Assembly (NCBI GenBank): GCA_016187415.1
Contig: JACPJT010000004.1
Span: 79,995 to 143,994, forward strand
DNA length: 64,000 bases
Source of the DNA: Candidatus Aenigmatarchaeota archaeon
GTDB taxonomy: Archaea; Aenigmatarchaeota; Aenigmatarchaeia; CG10238-14; SCSR01
Direction of reading: 5' to 3'
A program made the translations under genes and the position numbers. The notes below the pieces were generated by a model. It saw nothing but the letters and a program-made list of their open reading frames with translations, made no database searches and was not told the origin of the DNA. Shown here one piece after another: positions 19,260 through 29,065 of this stretch (position 1 is the first letter of the stretch; each line of letters opens with the position of its first letter).

Positions 19260-21446
19260 ATGAGATCCCTAAATCTATTCGCCATTTTCATTGTGTCGAC
19301 TATCCTGCTAACCAGTTCTGCGTATGCGGCGACTTTTGAAGATTTTCTGAAAAATATTTTTTCAAGTATAACAGGTATGGCAACAGACACGGCTGCTCCT
19401 TCGACTACATCACCAACCAGTTCATCAACACCAACACCTTCGACATCAGGAACAACGTCTCCAACTTCTGGTAGTTCTCCCTCAACCACCACTACAACTG
19501 CTACTACACCAACGAGTGTACAATCGCCGACATCCACGCCGACCACAGAACAAACTACAACGGCAACTACGACCACACAAACACAGCCAACTCCTGTGCC
19601 GATAGCAACGTCTAAATGCCCGGCTGCACCACAACCACCAACTTGCCCACAAGGACAAGCCTTGACAAGCAACGCAGACAATAATGGTTGTGTTGTTGGA
19701 TTCCAATGCGCCCAATCTGCAATAACTCCACCGACAGTAGAACAGAAGCCACTCCCGCCTGGGTCTCCTCAGCCAGTACCCAACCAACAAGCACAGTGCC
19801 CTGCAGACGAGCAGCAACGACAATTGAAAGAAGACTGTGGAAAACAAGGCGGTAATCCTATACCATTCACGCAGAATGGATGTGTCTTTTATAATTGCCA
19901 GTTCCAGCAACGGCAAACACCCGGTCAATCTGGACAACAAGGGCAAGTGAATATACAACAACAATCATGTCCATCCGAAAAAGACAGCCAGATAAAACAA
20001 GAGTGCCTTCAAAAAGGAGGTAACCCGAATTCATTTGAAGATCCGCCTGGCTCAGGATGCATTCATTATAACTGCCAATTCCAACAGGTGAATCAATTCA
20101 ACCCGCTTTCACAACAGACATGTCCAAGTGAAAACGATATTAGCGCGTCCACGGAAAAATGCCAATCGGTTGGCGGATCACCATCTGTTTCTTTTTCAGG
20201 CAACTGCAAGGTTCCTCAATGCATTCAGGGAAAATCCAATAGACCGCCGTGCCCAGAAGATGCCGATTCCTCAATAAAACAAAGGATAACTCAAGAATGC
20301 CAGCAACGAGGCGGTCAGACATACGCAAGTTTTGATCCGCAGGGCTGTACAATCACAGTATGCGGCGGTCAAGGTGTATCTCCGGGAGGTCCTCAGCAAC
20401 CTGGGCAGAGTGGACCTAATCAGCCAAATGCACAAATATCTCAGGGTGGTGCCCAGCAACAATCCCAGACAAATTTCGCCAATACTGGGATATGCTCAAA
20501 GTCGCCGCCAGTTCAAGCTGTGACAAACTGCCAGCAACAGGGAGGCCAACTGGTCACTGGAACTGACCAAAACGGTTGCATAACAAATGCGCAGTGCATA
20601 ACCAGAGGGGATATTACAGACACTTATGTGGAAACCGTGTCGCAAGTTCCCGATACAGGTGTTCTTTTGGATGTCGCATTTAGCATGGAACAACTGAAGA
20701 TGAAGCTTGACCAGATGTCAAGGCAGACTGGCGACATAGCCGCATATTACCAATCCGTCGGTTCTACCGATGCCCAAAAATACACAAGAGTTTCACAGAT
20801 GTTTCTGGCGGCCAAAACAAAGGTCGGCGACATACAGACGGAACTTAGGGGTAGATTGAACGGTTTGAATACTGATGACATAACGAAAGTCAAGAGCGAC
20901 GTAAGATACGTGAAGGATGTCATGCTGAAGGACGCCCTGTACCTGATGCTGACGAATGACAATAGTGACACACAGTCAATTACAACGCAATCCGCAACTT
21001 CACAAGCATTTGGAAGACAACCGGCAATTCAAGTAAGCGGGAATGATTGCGGTAACAATGGATATTGTTTTGATCAGGCCGTAAGGATATGCAAACCTGT
21101 TAAATTCCAACCGGATCCAAGTGCACCAACCATAACAATTGTTGGGTTGCAGGGCAATTCATGCGTTGTTGAGATGGTATTAGCAGAGAACCAAGGACCA
21201 CCAGCTGGCGCCATACCTGGAGTCAATCCACCATATACTGCCGAATGCAAGCTTACTGACTATGCGCTTGGATTCGGAATAAGAGGTCCGCAAGACATGT
21301 CCAAGTACTGCACAGGATCGCTGGTGGAAATGGCTAAAGGATTCTCTGGATCATCGGGACAGGGTGGTGCCCAGCGAGCACCGCAAGGCGGACTAAATCA
21401 ACCGTTGCCCCAACAACAAGTTCAGCAGCCAGTAACAAGAAGGTGA
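19260..21446 (+). CDS. Large secreted cysteine-rich repeat protein with Thr/Ser/Pro-rich linker
   Basis: Signal peptide, low-complexity S/T/P region, about six C...C...GG...GC...C repeats. Confidence 0.75.
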   Translation: MRSLNLFAIFIVSTILLTSSAYAATFEDFLKNIFSSITGMATDTAAPSTTSPTSSSTPTPSTSGTTSPTSGSSPSTTTTTATTPTSVQSPTSTPTTEQTTTATTTTQTQPTPVPIATSKCPAAPQPPTCPQGQALTSNADNNGCVVGFQCAQSAITPPTVEQKPLPPGSPQPVPNQQAQCPADEQQRQLKEDCGKQGGNPIPFTQNGCVFYNCQFQQRQTPGQSGQQGQVNIQQQSCPSEKDSQIKQECLQKGGNPNSFEDPPGSGCIHYNCQFQQVNQFNPLSQQTCPSENDISASTEKCQSVGGSPSVSFSGNCKVPQCIQGKSNRPPCPEDADSSIKQRITQECQQRGGQTYASFDPQGCTITVCGGQGVSPGGPQQPGQSGPNQPNAQISQGGAQQQSQTNFANTGICSKSPPVQAVTNCQQQGGQLVTGTDQNGCITNAQCITRGDITDTYVETVSQVPDTGVLLDVAFSMEQLKMKLDQMSRQTGDIAAYYQSVGSTDAQKYTRVSQMFLAAKTKVGDIQTELRGRLNGLNTDDITKVKSDVRYVKDVMLKDALYLMLTNDNSDTQSITTQSATSQAFGRQPAIQVSGNDCGNNGYCFDQAVRICKPVKFQPDPSAPTITIVGLQGNSCVVEMVLAENQGPPAGAIPGVNPPYTAECKLTDYALGFGIRGPQDMSKYCTGSLVEMAKGFSGSSGQGGAQRAPQGGLNQPLPQQQVQQPVTRR

Positions 21447-21450
21447 TACG

Positions 21451-21660
21451 ATGGACAAAAAATTCGTGACAATAGCTATTGTAGTTGCAATTGCAGTAAT
21501 AGTTGCTGTGGGAGTACTATACACTACTGGAATTCTGAAATTTGGATCGGCTTCATCAATAAAGAACACTCAAGAAGCCACGCAGACTGTGGGGCAAATC
21601 AACAATGGCGTGCAGGACATAAGCAGCATTCTCACAAACATAGACAAGAAACTTGGTTAG
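21451..21660 (+). CDS. Small TM-anchored protein
   Basis: N-terminal TM MDKKFVTIAIVVAIAVIVAVGVLYTTG; directly follows the Cys-rich secreted gene. Confidence 0.6.
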   Translation: MDKKFVTIAIVVAIAVIVAVGVLYTTGILKFGSASSIKNTQEATQTVGQINNGVQDISSILTNIDKKLG

Positions 21661-21669
21661 AATTTTGAG

Positions 21670-21776
21670 CGCCCCAGGAGAGACTCGAACTCTCGACCAT
21701 CACGTTAACAGCATCGACCTTCTTTACGAAGTGTGCCGCTCTACCTGCTGAGCTTTCCCGATGAAGTTACCGGGGC
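21670..21776 (-). tRNA. tRNA-Asn(GTT), probably with two non-canonical introns
   Basis: Manual fold: GCCCCGG/CTGGGGC acceptor (one G-U), GCTC/GAGC D-stem, GCAC-G CTGTTAA CGTGA anticodon arm, GAGAG TTCGAGT CTCTC T-arm, G73. 107 nt minus 14 and 20 nt insertions = 73 nt. Confidence 0.85.
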
Positions 21777-21823
21777 AATGCTGGGGCTTAGTTTAATTAA
21801 GGGAACCTAAACTAAATAAACTT

Positions 21824-22525
21824 TTACTTCTTGGCAATCGTCCAAAGCAATTCAAAATAACTTTTAAATGTCTGTGCCAAGTTTTTGTCTTCAATCAGGA
21901 TTGTCAAAAAGGTTTTAGATTCTAAAATTATGGCTATTGTTTCATTGGATATGACTATTGGCGAATTATATTCATAGTTTTTAGGCAGGTAACGTATTTC
22001 TGTATTTTTTGATTTAATGATAATTTGACCTTCTTTAACTAAGACTCTTTCGTGAATGTTTGTTTCCTCTATGGCCTTGGCAAACAATTTAAAAAATTGA
22101 TCCAAGCTCGAATAAGTCTTTCCGACTATCGCAACATAATCTTGTTTGCGTCTTAATAGTTCTCGCGTCAAACTTCTTATACCGTTTGTCCCTCTATAGA
22201 GTTCAATTGTTGGCTCTTTTTTCTTCTCGTTTACAATACTTTTCAGTTTTGGTAAATATGCAAGAAATTCTTTTTCCTTTTCTTTAAATTCAAATAAGAA
22301 TGTTTCAGGATTAACGGCGCGGAATTTTTTTATTTTGTTTTCGATGATGAAATTCGCATACCCCTTATCAATTAATTTATCGAGAATTCTATAGACAAGC
22401 GTCCTTTCTATTTTTGCTTCTCTTGCTATATATGTAGCGGTTGAAGATCCGTATCTAAGTAAAGTCATATACACATCTGCCTCTCTTTTTTCTAGTCCGA
22501 CATTTTCTAAAATGCTTGTATCCAT
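21824..22525 (-). CDS. TrmB-family transcriptional regulator
   Basis: LENVGLEKREADVYMTLLRYGSSTATYIAREAKIERTLVYRILDKLIDKGY winged HTH. Confidence 0.85.
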   Translation of the reverse strand: MDTSILENVGLEKREADVYMTLLRYGSSTATYIAREAKIERTLVYRILDKLIDKGYANFIIENKIKKFRAVNPETFLFEFKEKEKEFLAYLPKLKSIVNEKKKEPTIELYRGTNGIRSLTRELLRRKQDYVAIVGKTYSSLDQFFKLFAKAIEETNIHERVLVKEGQIIIKSKNTEIRYLPKNYEYNSPIVISNETIAIILESKTFLTILIEDKNLAQTFKSYFELLWTIAKK

Positions 22526-22610
22526 AATTTAAATGATATTTCCTTATTTAAATATTGTGGTTCATTTCGCACAACATAAATATAAATAGTATATTGACAA
22601 CTGTAAAGTA

Positions 22611-23165
22611 GTGAAACAAATGGCAAATCACGGCATACAAGATTTAATTCAACGTGCGTATTCAGAAGAAGGAATTTATGCGAGTAGAGAATATAAAAGG
22701 GGTGAGTTGAAACGACAAATATGTAGCTACAAACAACAAATGGGTAATTTGGAGTCTGTTTATCCCACCCCGTCAGTCGATGAGTTGGTTGAGTTGAGAA
22801 ATCAATTGGAATCAAGAATGGTAGATAAATCCCTTATAAAGTTTATAGGAGGTTTTGTGTCTCTATGTTCTATTCCGGCAATCAACGTGATCGCATATAC
22901 TCTAGGTCCTAACGTAGGAGTTGATGTGCCTCTACTTTCAAGTTATGTTGGAATATATGATACCAGAGCAAGTTTATGGTTTAGTGGTATATTTGATGCT
23001 GTTTACGGACTCTCGATACTGCCAATATTATATCATAGGGTTTTGAAAAGTGGTGGGAAACTGGAAGGAAAATATGGTAAAGGTATTTTAGACGGCTCTA
23101 GCCTCAGAAACGTCAAAGATGAAATTAAAAGAATTCAAGAACCGGTAAAATATGGTCCTAGATGA
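22611..23165 (+). CDS. Hypothetical membrane protein
   Basis: 184 aa ORF with two or three hydrophobic segments; ATG at 22620 may be the start. Confidence 0.5.
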   Translation: MKQMANHGIQDLIQRAYSEEGIYASREYKRGELKRQICSYKQQMGNLESVYPTPSVDELVELRNQLESRMVDKSLIKFIGGFVSLCSIPAINVIAYTLGPNVGVDVPLLSSYVGIYDTRASLWFSGIFDAVYGLSILPILYHRVLKSGGKLEGKYGKGILDGSSLRNVKDEIKRIQEPVKYGPR

Positions 23166-23332
23166 TTCTAGAGTTGGCAATTATAATTGTATATTTTCAT
23201 GCAGTGATTTCATAGGATACATTCATAGAAGGCATGAAAAATCTGCAGAAGATTTCTTAGGAGCAAATTTGATAGGATCAATACCTAATGCAATTTTGCT
23301 AGTTGTTCCATCTTTTTGATTAAACAAAAACG

Positions 23333-24727
23333 TTAGATTAATTTTTTGATTTGTTCTCTTATCTTATTCGGATCTCCAGCAGATTTAGTCTTTCTGAGAA
23401 CCTGCCCAATTAAAAATTGTATAGATTTTTCATTTCCAGACTTGTAATCATCTACAGCATTCTTGTTTTCTTTGATAACTTCTTTTACAACATCTTCCAA
23501 ATCGATTTTCTTAGGCACCCCCTTCTCCTTTATCAACTCCTTAATAGATTTTCCAGTCGGGACTAATTCTTTAATCAACTCCTTACCCAACCTTTCTGTT
23601 ATGTCTCCTTTGTCCATGGTCTTCAAGAATTCAACAAATATTTTTGGTGTAAGCTTCGATTGTCTTATTGTCTGATTATTCCAGTTCAACACTTTAAGCA
23701 AATCAGTAACAATCCAACGTGATATATATTCGGGTTTATCAAATGATTTCACGCAATCCTCAAAGAAATCTGCGAGAGCTTTGTCTGTATAAACAATAAT
23801 CTGCGACTGATTTTCTGGTATACTATATTCTTCAACAAATCTTTTTACCCTTGCATCAGGCAATTCAGGCATTTTTGCTTCTATAGATTTCACAAACTTT
23901 TCAGAAACATTGAACTGCGGCAGATCCGGTTCGAAAATATAACCGTAATCCTCCTCTGTCTCCTTCTTTCTCAATGTTGATGTAGCCTTTGTAATTTCAT
24001 CGAAGTGTCTCGTCTCCCTTTCAACCTTCATCCCCATTCTCACAAGATTTTGCTGACGGATTATCTCATAATTTAACGCCTTTTCCACGCTGGCGAATCC
24101 TGTGATATTCTTGATTTCAACCCTCTCCCCGCCTTCCAAGGAAATGTTCGCATCAACTCTTAATGATGCTTCTTTGCTGGAATCATACACTTCCAAGTGC
24201 TCAAGGATCGATTGCAGTTTTGAGAGAAATTCCCTGACTTCCTGGACGTTTTCGAAATCGGGCTCCGTAACAATTTCTATCAGCGGTATGCCGGCCCTGT
24301 TGTAATCGATGAGAACATATTGCGCGTTGGTTATCCCACCGCCCACGTGCACGAGCTTGCCTGGATCTTCTTCAATCTGGATTCTACCTATCGTAATCTT
24401 TTTATTGGATATTTTCAAATGGCCGTTTCTTGCAATCGGAATCTCGTACTGCGTTATCTGGAAGTTCTTTGGCATGTCAGGATAAAAATATGATTTTCTT
24501 GAGAAAAACATTGCCGGGGATATGTCGCAATCAAGTGCCTTGGCGACCATAGTTGCTGATTCCAAGACTTTCTTGTTGAACTGGGGTTTTGATCCCGGGA
24601 ATCCTAGACATACAGGACATGTGTTGTCATTGGGTTCTTTCCCTTCGTAGTTTGCGGGTGTATTGCAGAATAATTTGCTTTTGCTCAGCAAGTGAACGTG
24701 AATTTCGAGACCCATTATCGTTTTCAT
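23333..24727 (-). CDS. gatB: Aspartyl/glutamyl-tRNA(Asn/Gln) amidotransferase subunit B
   Basis: GLEIHVHLLSKSKLFCNTP, CPVCLGFPG, KSYFYPDMPKNFQITQYE, VRVDANISL-like. Confidence 0.97.
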   Translation of the reverse strand: MKTIMGLEIHVHLLSKSKLFCNTPANYEGKEPNDNTCPVCLGFPGSKPQFNKKVLESATMVAKALDCDISPAMFFSRKSYFYPDMPKNFQITQYEIPIARNGHLKISNKKITIGRIQIEEDPGKLVHVGGGITNAQYVLIDYNRAGIPLIEIVTEPDFENVQEVREFLSKLQSILEHLEVYDSSKEASLRVDANISLEGGERVEIKNITGFASVEKALNYEIIRQQNLVRMGMKVERETRHFDEITKATSTLRKKETEEDYGYIFEPDLPQFNVSEKFVKSIEAKMPELPDARVKRFVEEYSIPENQSQIIVYTDKALADFFEDCVKSFDKPEYISRWIVTDLLKVLNWNNQTIRQSKLTPKIFVEFLKTMDKGDITERLGKELIKELVPTGKSIKELIKEKGVPKKIDLEDVVKEVIKENKNAVDDYKSGNEKSIQFLIGQVLRKTKSAGDPNKIREQIKKLI

Positions 24728-24914
24728 ATAATCACATTAAGAATTTTTAATATAAAAGTAGAAGGAAATGAACTTAAGTTAACTGTTTCTGGCCGGGGCT
24801 TCTATTAAAGTATGATAAGTAACAAAGACGTATACTGTTGAAGGTATTATTAGAACATGTGTCGAAGCCAATGTATGATTAATAAAAATATTAAAAATCA
24901 GTTTAAGTAAAATT

Positions 24915-25655
24915 TTATTTGAGACGCATAGCTCTTCTATTTATATCACATATTTTTAAAACAGCCCTTTCCGGATTCTTCATCCCGTTTGAAATATCTG
25001 CCAAAGCGGTCAATGCCAAAACTAAACCGTCGTCTTTATCTCCCTTTAAATTAGCGATTAAATTGCTAACAGCTACTTGCCTATTGGATCCACCAGCAAA
25101 TAATGCGCCAACTAACCCTTTATAGCCGTCTTTTCTTTGCGGTGCGATTTCTGGTTCTACTGATTCGAACCCCGCAATATCGTATCTTTCACCTAACAAA
25201 CCCTTTACGCGTGTTCTGATATCATCGGGATTTGTGTCAAATAATATACCGTCACCAATTTTTTTGTCACCCACATAAGCTTCAAAACTAAAGCCAAGAT
25301 TATCTGACATTATTCTTACTATAGCTTTTTCTCTGGGAGGCTCATAGCCGAACCTTCTTATTAATTTATCTGCCGTGTAATAAATTTCATCGACAGTGCC
25401 TACAAATTTTATGTTTTCCCTTTTGCACAACCTCGTAAAAGCGAGATTTACAGGATTGTATGCGCTGAGTTGAGCATCTGCGTGTCCGTCTGGATAGACT
25501 CTCATATTTAGCATATATGTAACAGAATCCCCGTGCCATTCTCTCCTCCAAGAAGATATACACAAATTTCCCTCGACTGGTATATCGGCAACCTTTTTGA
25601 ATCCTTTGCCTTCCAATATTGTAGTCATTCCAGACATCGTATAACCTTGTATCAT
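24915..25655 (-). CDS. Hypothetical protein
   Basis: 246 aa uninterrupted ORF without recognised family. Confidence 0.5.
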   Translation of the reverse strand: MIQGYTMSGMTTILEGKGFKKVADIPVEGNLCISSWRREWHGDSVTYMLNMRVYPDGHADAQLSAYNPVNLAFTRLCKRENIKFVGTVDEIYYTADKLIRRFGYEPPREKAIVRIMSDNLGFSFEAYVGDKKIGDGILFDTNPDDIRTRVKGLLGERYDIAGFESVEPEIAPQRKDGYKGLVGALFAGGSNRQVAVSNLIANLKGDKDDGLVLALTALADISNGMKNPERAVLKICDINRRAMRLK

Positions 25656-25723
25656 ATTTCAGCCATTAGCTTCTTAAATGATGAAAGGATTTAATTTTAT
25701 GCACCCTAATTAAAACTGATGAG

Positions 25724-26002
25724 ATGAGTGTTATAGGTGATATAACTAGAAGACTCGGAGTGCTTGGAACGCGAAGATTTCAGGATGGTCAAATAGTTTG
25801 GAATGAATATTCGCATGGGATATTTCCACGTGGTATGACATTTCATGCTGATCCTGTAGAGATACTTGGATACAACCCAATAACAAGAAGATATAGGGGG
25901 CGTGTTATTGATAGCAAATGTGGTGTTTGCTACAACAGAGGTGATATTCGTCGCTTTAGCGAAAATGATTTACAAGTAACAAAACCTTTGTACGATGGTT
26001 GA
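25724..26002 (+). CDS. Hypothetical protein
   Basis: 92 aa ORF, coherent composition, no recognised family. Confidence 0.45.
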   Translation: MSVIGDITRRLGVLGTRRFQDGQIVWNEYSHGIFPRGMTFHADPVEILGYNPITRRYRGRVIDSKCGVCYNRGDIRRFSENDLQVTKPLYDG

Positions 26003-26035
26003 AAAATAATATTTTCTAGGATCCGAAACACAATG

Positions 26036-26318
26036 TCATATAATGCCTGCTAGTTGCCCACGAATACTTGGAGTGGTTGTATTTTAGTGTAACATTCGAA
26101 CGAAGTCCGAAAATCCAAAGTTTGAGGTTCGGGCGTTTTAGAATTTCCTGAATTAAAAGATTCTAAAGCATGTTTGTTTTGTTACAATTGGCAAACTCCT
26201 GAAGGCAAATATAATAATAGATAAATTAGACGCCAACCTCTTTTTATTATTTCTTCGATCTTTGATTTGACTATTTTAGCCCGAACCTCAAATTGCAACT
26301 AAGCCGTGTTAAGTGACC
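26036..26318. mobile_element. ORF-poor mini-cassette bounded by two recombination-site-like junctions
   Basis: Junctions TCATATAATGCCTGCTAGTTGCCCA (26036..26060) and TGCAACTAAGCCGTGTTAAGTGACCC; private inverted repeat TTTGAGGTTCGGGC (26121..26134) / GCCCGAACCTCAAA (26279..26292). Confidence 0.6.
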
Positions 26319-26436
26319 CGAACTTGCGGGAAGAACATCTGATAAATTCCATTTCTTTTGGTTAAACGGAGCGACTTTTATCATTCATTTAAAATGAAAA
26401 TTAAATCTTATAAATATGCGGACTGAGAGAAAGGCA

Positions 26437-27837
26437 TTAATACTTTTGTATTTTGAATGAATTAGCAACTTGAAGAATCTTCCCTTCCTGCAGATGGTCT
26501 CCCATCAGATGCAACCCCACAGGCATATTGTTAACTTTACCGGCAGGAACAGAAATCATCGGTATACCGGCTAGGTTGGGTGCGACTGTCAGCACGTCCA
26601 TCATGTAATTCTCTATCGGAGACAGTTTCTCTATCTCGTCAAATCTTGGAGCGACAACAGGCATGGTCGGCGCAGCCAACACATCGAACTGCTTGAAAGC
26701 TTTCTTGAAATCTTCTATGATTTTTGTCCTGACCTTCAGCGCCTTCAGATAGTATGCGTCCCTATAACCGGCCATTCTTGCAAACGTCCCGAGAATAATT
26801 CTTCTTTTCGCTTCTTCACCAAATCCATTGCTTCTAACGGCAGAAAAATATTCATCGAAATTTCCTTTCAATTCTAAATGCAATCCGTATCTCATTCCTG
26901 CGTATTTAGCCAAGTTAGTCGACGCTTCTGATACAGCGATGATGTAGTATGCAGACAGTGAATATTTTGTATGTGGCAGTGAAACTTCCTTGTAAGTTGC
27001 ACCTAAATCTTCCAACTTTTTAATCGCATTCCAGATAACTTTTGTGATTTTTCCATCTACACCTTCAAAATATTCTTTTGGTACACCAATTTTCATTCCT
27101 TTGATATCTTTCTTCAAATATTTTGTGTAATCGTGCGCTGGAACATTTAATGAAGTAGAGTCTTTTGAATCATTGCCGGCGATTATAGAAAGTGATAACG
27201 CGATGTCGTAAACAGACTTTGTTATTAAACCTATCTTGTCTAAGCTGTTTGCGTAGTCTATCAACCCCCAACGAGATACCAAACCGTAAGTTGGTGTCAA
27301 TCCTACTGTTCCAGTGAAAGCTGCAGGACAGGATATACTTCCTCCTGTACTTTCTGCTAGGGCGACATGCGGAAAGTCTGCAACAGCCGTAAAACAAGAA
27401 GCACCACCAGATGAACCACCACAACTTCTTTCTGTATCTAATGGATTTTTCGGGATACCATAAGCACAGTTGACTGAAAAGGTACCGAAACCGAATTCGT
27501 CCATTGCCGTCTTCCCTAAGATAAATGCTCCTTCATTAACAATATTTTCTACACAACTCGCTGAAAATGGTGGGGTATATCCTTCCAGTATCCTAGAGCC
27601 TGCTGTGGTTTGTATACCTTTTGTGCAGATGTTGTCCTTGATAGAAATAGGAAGTCCGTACAATTTTCCTTTTTTCTTAGGTTTCTGTATCTTATCTACT
27701 AGTGTTATGAACGGATTGTACTTTTTCTGTATCGATTTGGAATTTTCCATCACATGCGCAGTAAAATCATCCAAGTCTATGTCGCCTGATTTTATCCGAG
27801 CTAGGAATTCTTTGACAGAAAGCTTTTCCAGTTTCAT
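26437..27837 (-). CDS. gatA: Aspartyl/glutamyl-tRNA amidotransferase subunit A
   Basis: GLPISIKDNICTKGIQTTAGSRIL, SCGGSSGGASC, STGGSISCPAAFTG amidase signature. Confidence 0.96.
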   Translation of the reverse strand: MKLEKLSVKEFLARIKSGDIDLDDFTAHVMENSKSIQKKYNPFITLVDKIQKPKKKGKLYGLPISIKDNICTKGIQTTAGSRILEGYTPPFSASCVENIVNEGAFILGKTAMDEFGFGTFSVNCAYGIPKNPLDTERSCGGSSGGASCFTAVADFPHVALAESTGGSISCPAAFTGTVGLTPTYGLVSRWGLIDYANSLDKIGLITKSVYDIALSLSIIAGNDSKDSTSLNVPAHDYTKYLKKDIKGMKIGVPKEYFEGVDGKITKVIWNAIKKLEDLGATYKEVSLPHTKYSLSAYYIIAVSEASTNLAKYAGMRYGLHLELKGNFDEYFSAVRSNGFGEEAKRRIILGTFARMAGYRDAYYLKALKVRTKIIEDFKKAFKQFDVLAAPTMPVVAPRFDEIEKLSPIENYMMDVLTVAPNLAGIPMISVPAGKVNNMPVGLHLMGDHLQEGKILQVANSFKIQKY

Positions 27838-28313
27838 AACTTCAACTCCTGTCTTGAATTATCTGGGAAGTTGACTTCGTCAAATAAAACTATCATTGAT
27901 GGGATTATTTTGTAAATATGATGATCTGTGATATTTTTCACGATATCCCGAACTGATTTCATGAACTTTCTGGTTTTAGGATAGCGATTTACGAATAAAT
28001 TGAATGTTTTTGGCAGTTCTAAAAGGGAAACCTCCGATGCTTTTCCTTCGAATTGTATACCTCTAGTCTTTACTCCTAGTGTTTTGTGTGGTTTGACAAT
28101 TGCGCCTGCTACGTTTGGATTATCTTTAAGTTCAAGCGAATGTCTTCTAGTTTTACGAGAGATAAAATATAAGTTCATATTTTTATCGTAAGCAAACCAA
28201 ACTGTCGCAACCCATGGTTTATTGTCTTTTACTGTAGCTATCTGCATTAACTTAGCTTCGTTAAGGTATTCTTCAACCAGTTTTCTTAAATTATCTTTTG
28301 ACATAAATACCAC
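27834..28313 (-). CDS. Pyridoxamine 5'-phosphate oxidase-like flavin-binding protein
   Basis: EAKLMQIATVKDNKPWVATVWFAYDKNMNLYFISRKTRRHSLELKDNPNVAGAIV. Confidence 0.85.
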   Translation of the reverse strand: MVFMSKDNLRKLVEEYLNEAKLMQIATVKDNKPWVATVWFAYDKNMNLYFISRKTRRHSLELKDNPNVAGAIVKPHKTLGVKTRGIQFEGKASEVSLLELPKTFNLFVNRYPKTRKFMKSVRDIVKNITDHHIYKIIPSMIVLFDEVNFPDNSRQELKL

Positions 28314-28315
28314 AA

Positions 28316-29065
28316 TTAATATTCAATCAATGTTCTTCCAGCATCAACAATCAACACTTCTCCTGTAACTGCTTCAGCTGTTGCTAGGTATAAACAAGCG
28401 TTGCCAATCTCTTCCGGTTGAATCCATCTCTTTAGGTATGTTCTGCCAATATATCGGTTTTTGATTTTCTCAGGCACATTTTTCCAAGGCGGTGTGTCTA
28501 CATATCCCGGGGCTACAGCATTAACCGTGATGTTTGGGGCGAGAATTTTGGCTAAAGTCTGTGTAAAATTAATGACTGCGGCTTTAGCTGCAGAATACGC
28601 TATGAGACCATCCTTCCCTGCGTTTTCCAGCCCATAAATCGAGCTAATGTTGATAATCTTTCCATTTTTTTGCTTGAGCATAATTCTGGCAGCATGTTGC
28701 GAACAAATCATGGTGCCAAAGAAGTTATTATTAAATGTTTTGAGCCAATCTTCTTTAGCAGCTTTGAGAAACTCTGGTTCGTCTGCAACTCCGGCGTTAT
28801 TTATTAAAATATCGACTCTACCCAATGATTTCAGAGCCTGATTGAACATTTTTTCCACATCTTCCGGAATAGAAACATCGCATTGAACAACCAATGCATT
28901 GCTACCGATCTTTTGAGCAGAATCTGCCACTCTCTGAGCAGACTTGTAATCGGATTTGTAATCGATGACAATATTTGCTCCTTCTTTGGCAAATTTTAGC
29001 GCGGTAGCTTCACCTATACCACTCGATGCCCCCGTTACAATAACTACTTTATCTTTCAATTTCAT
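28316..29065 (-). CDS. Short-chain dehydrogenase/reductase
   Basis: VVIVTGASSGIGEATALKFA, NNAG, YSAAKAAV; natural start MKLKDKVV at 29065. Confidence 0.92.
   Translation of the reverse strand: MKLKDKVVIVTGASSGIGEATALKFAKEGANIVIDYKSDYKSAQRVADSAQKIGSNALVVQCDVSIPEDVEKMFNQALKSLGRVDILINNAGVADEPEFLKAAKEDWLKTFNNNFFGTMICSQHAARIMLKQKNGKIINISSIYGLENAGKDGLIAYSAAKAAVINFTQTLAKILAPNITVNAVAPGYVDTPPWKNVPEKIKNRYIGRTYLKRWIQPEEIGNACLYLATAEAVTGEVLIVDAGRTLIEY

Noticed and set aside
19256-19964. Antisense ORFs rich in Val/Gly or Arg/Cys opposite the Thr-rich secreted protein
   Set aside because: Composition mirrors the low-complexity sense strand; no independent coding signal
26300-26436. A full cassette to the right of the 26318 junction containing gatA
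   Set aside because: No matching private inverted repeat or second junction found; gatA belongs to the gatC-SDR-PPOX-gatA operon
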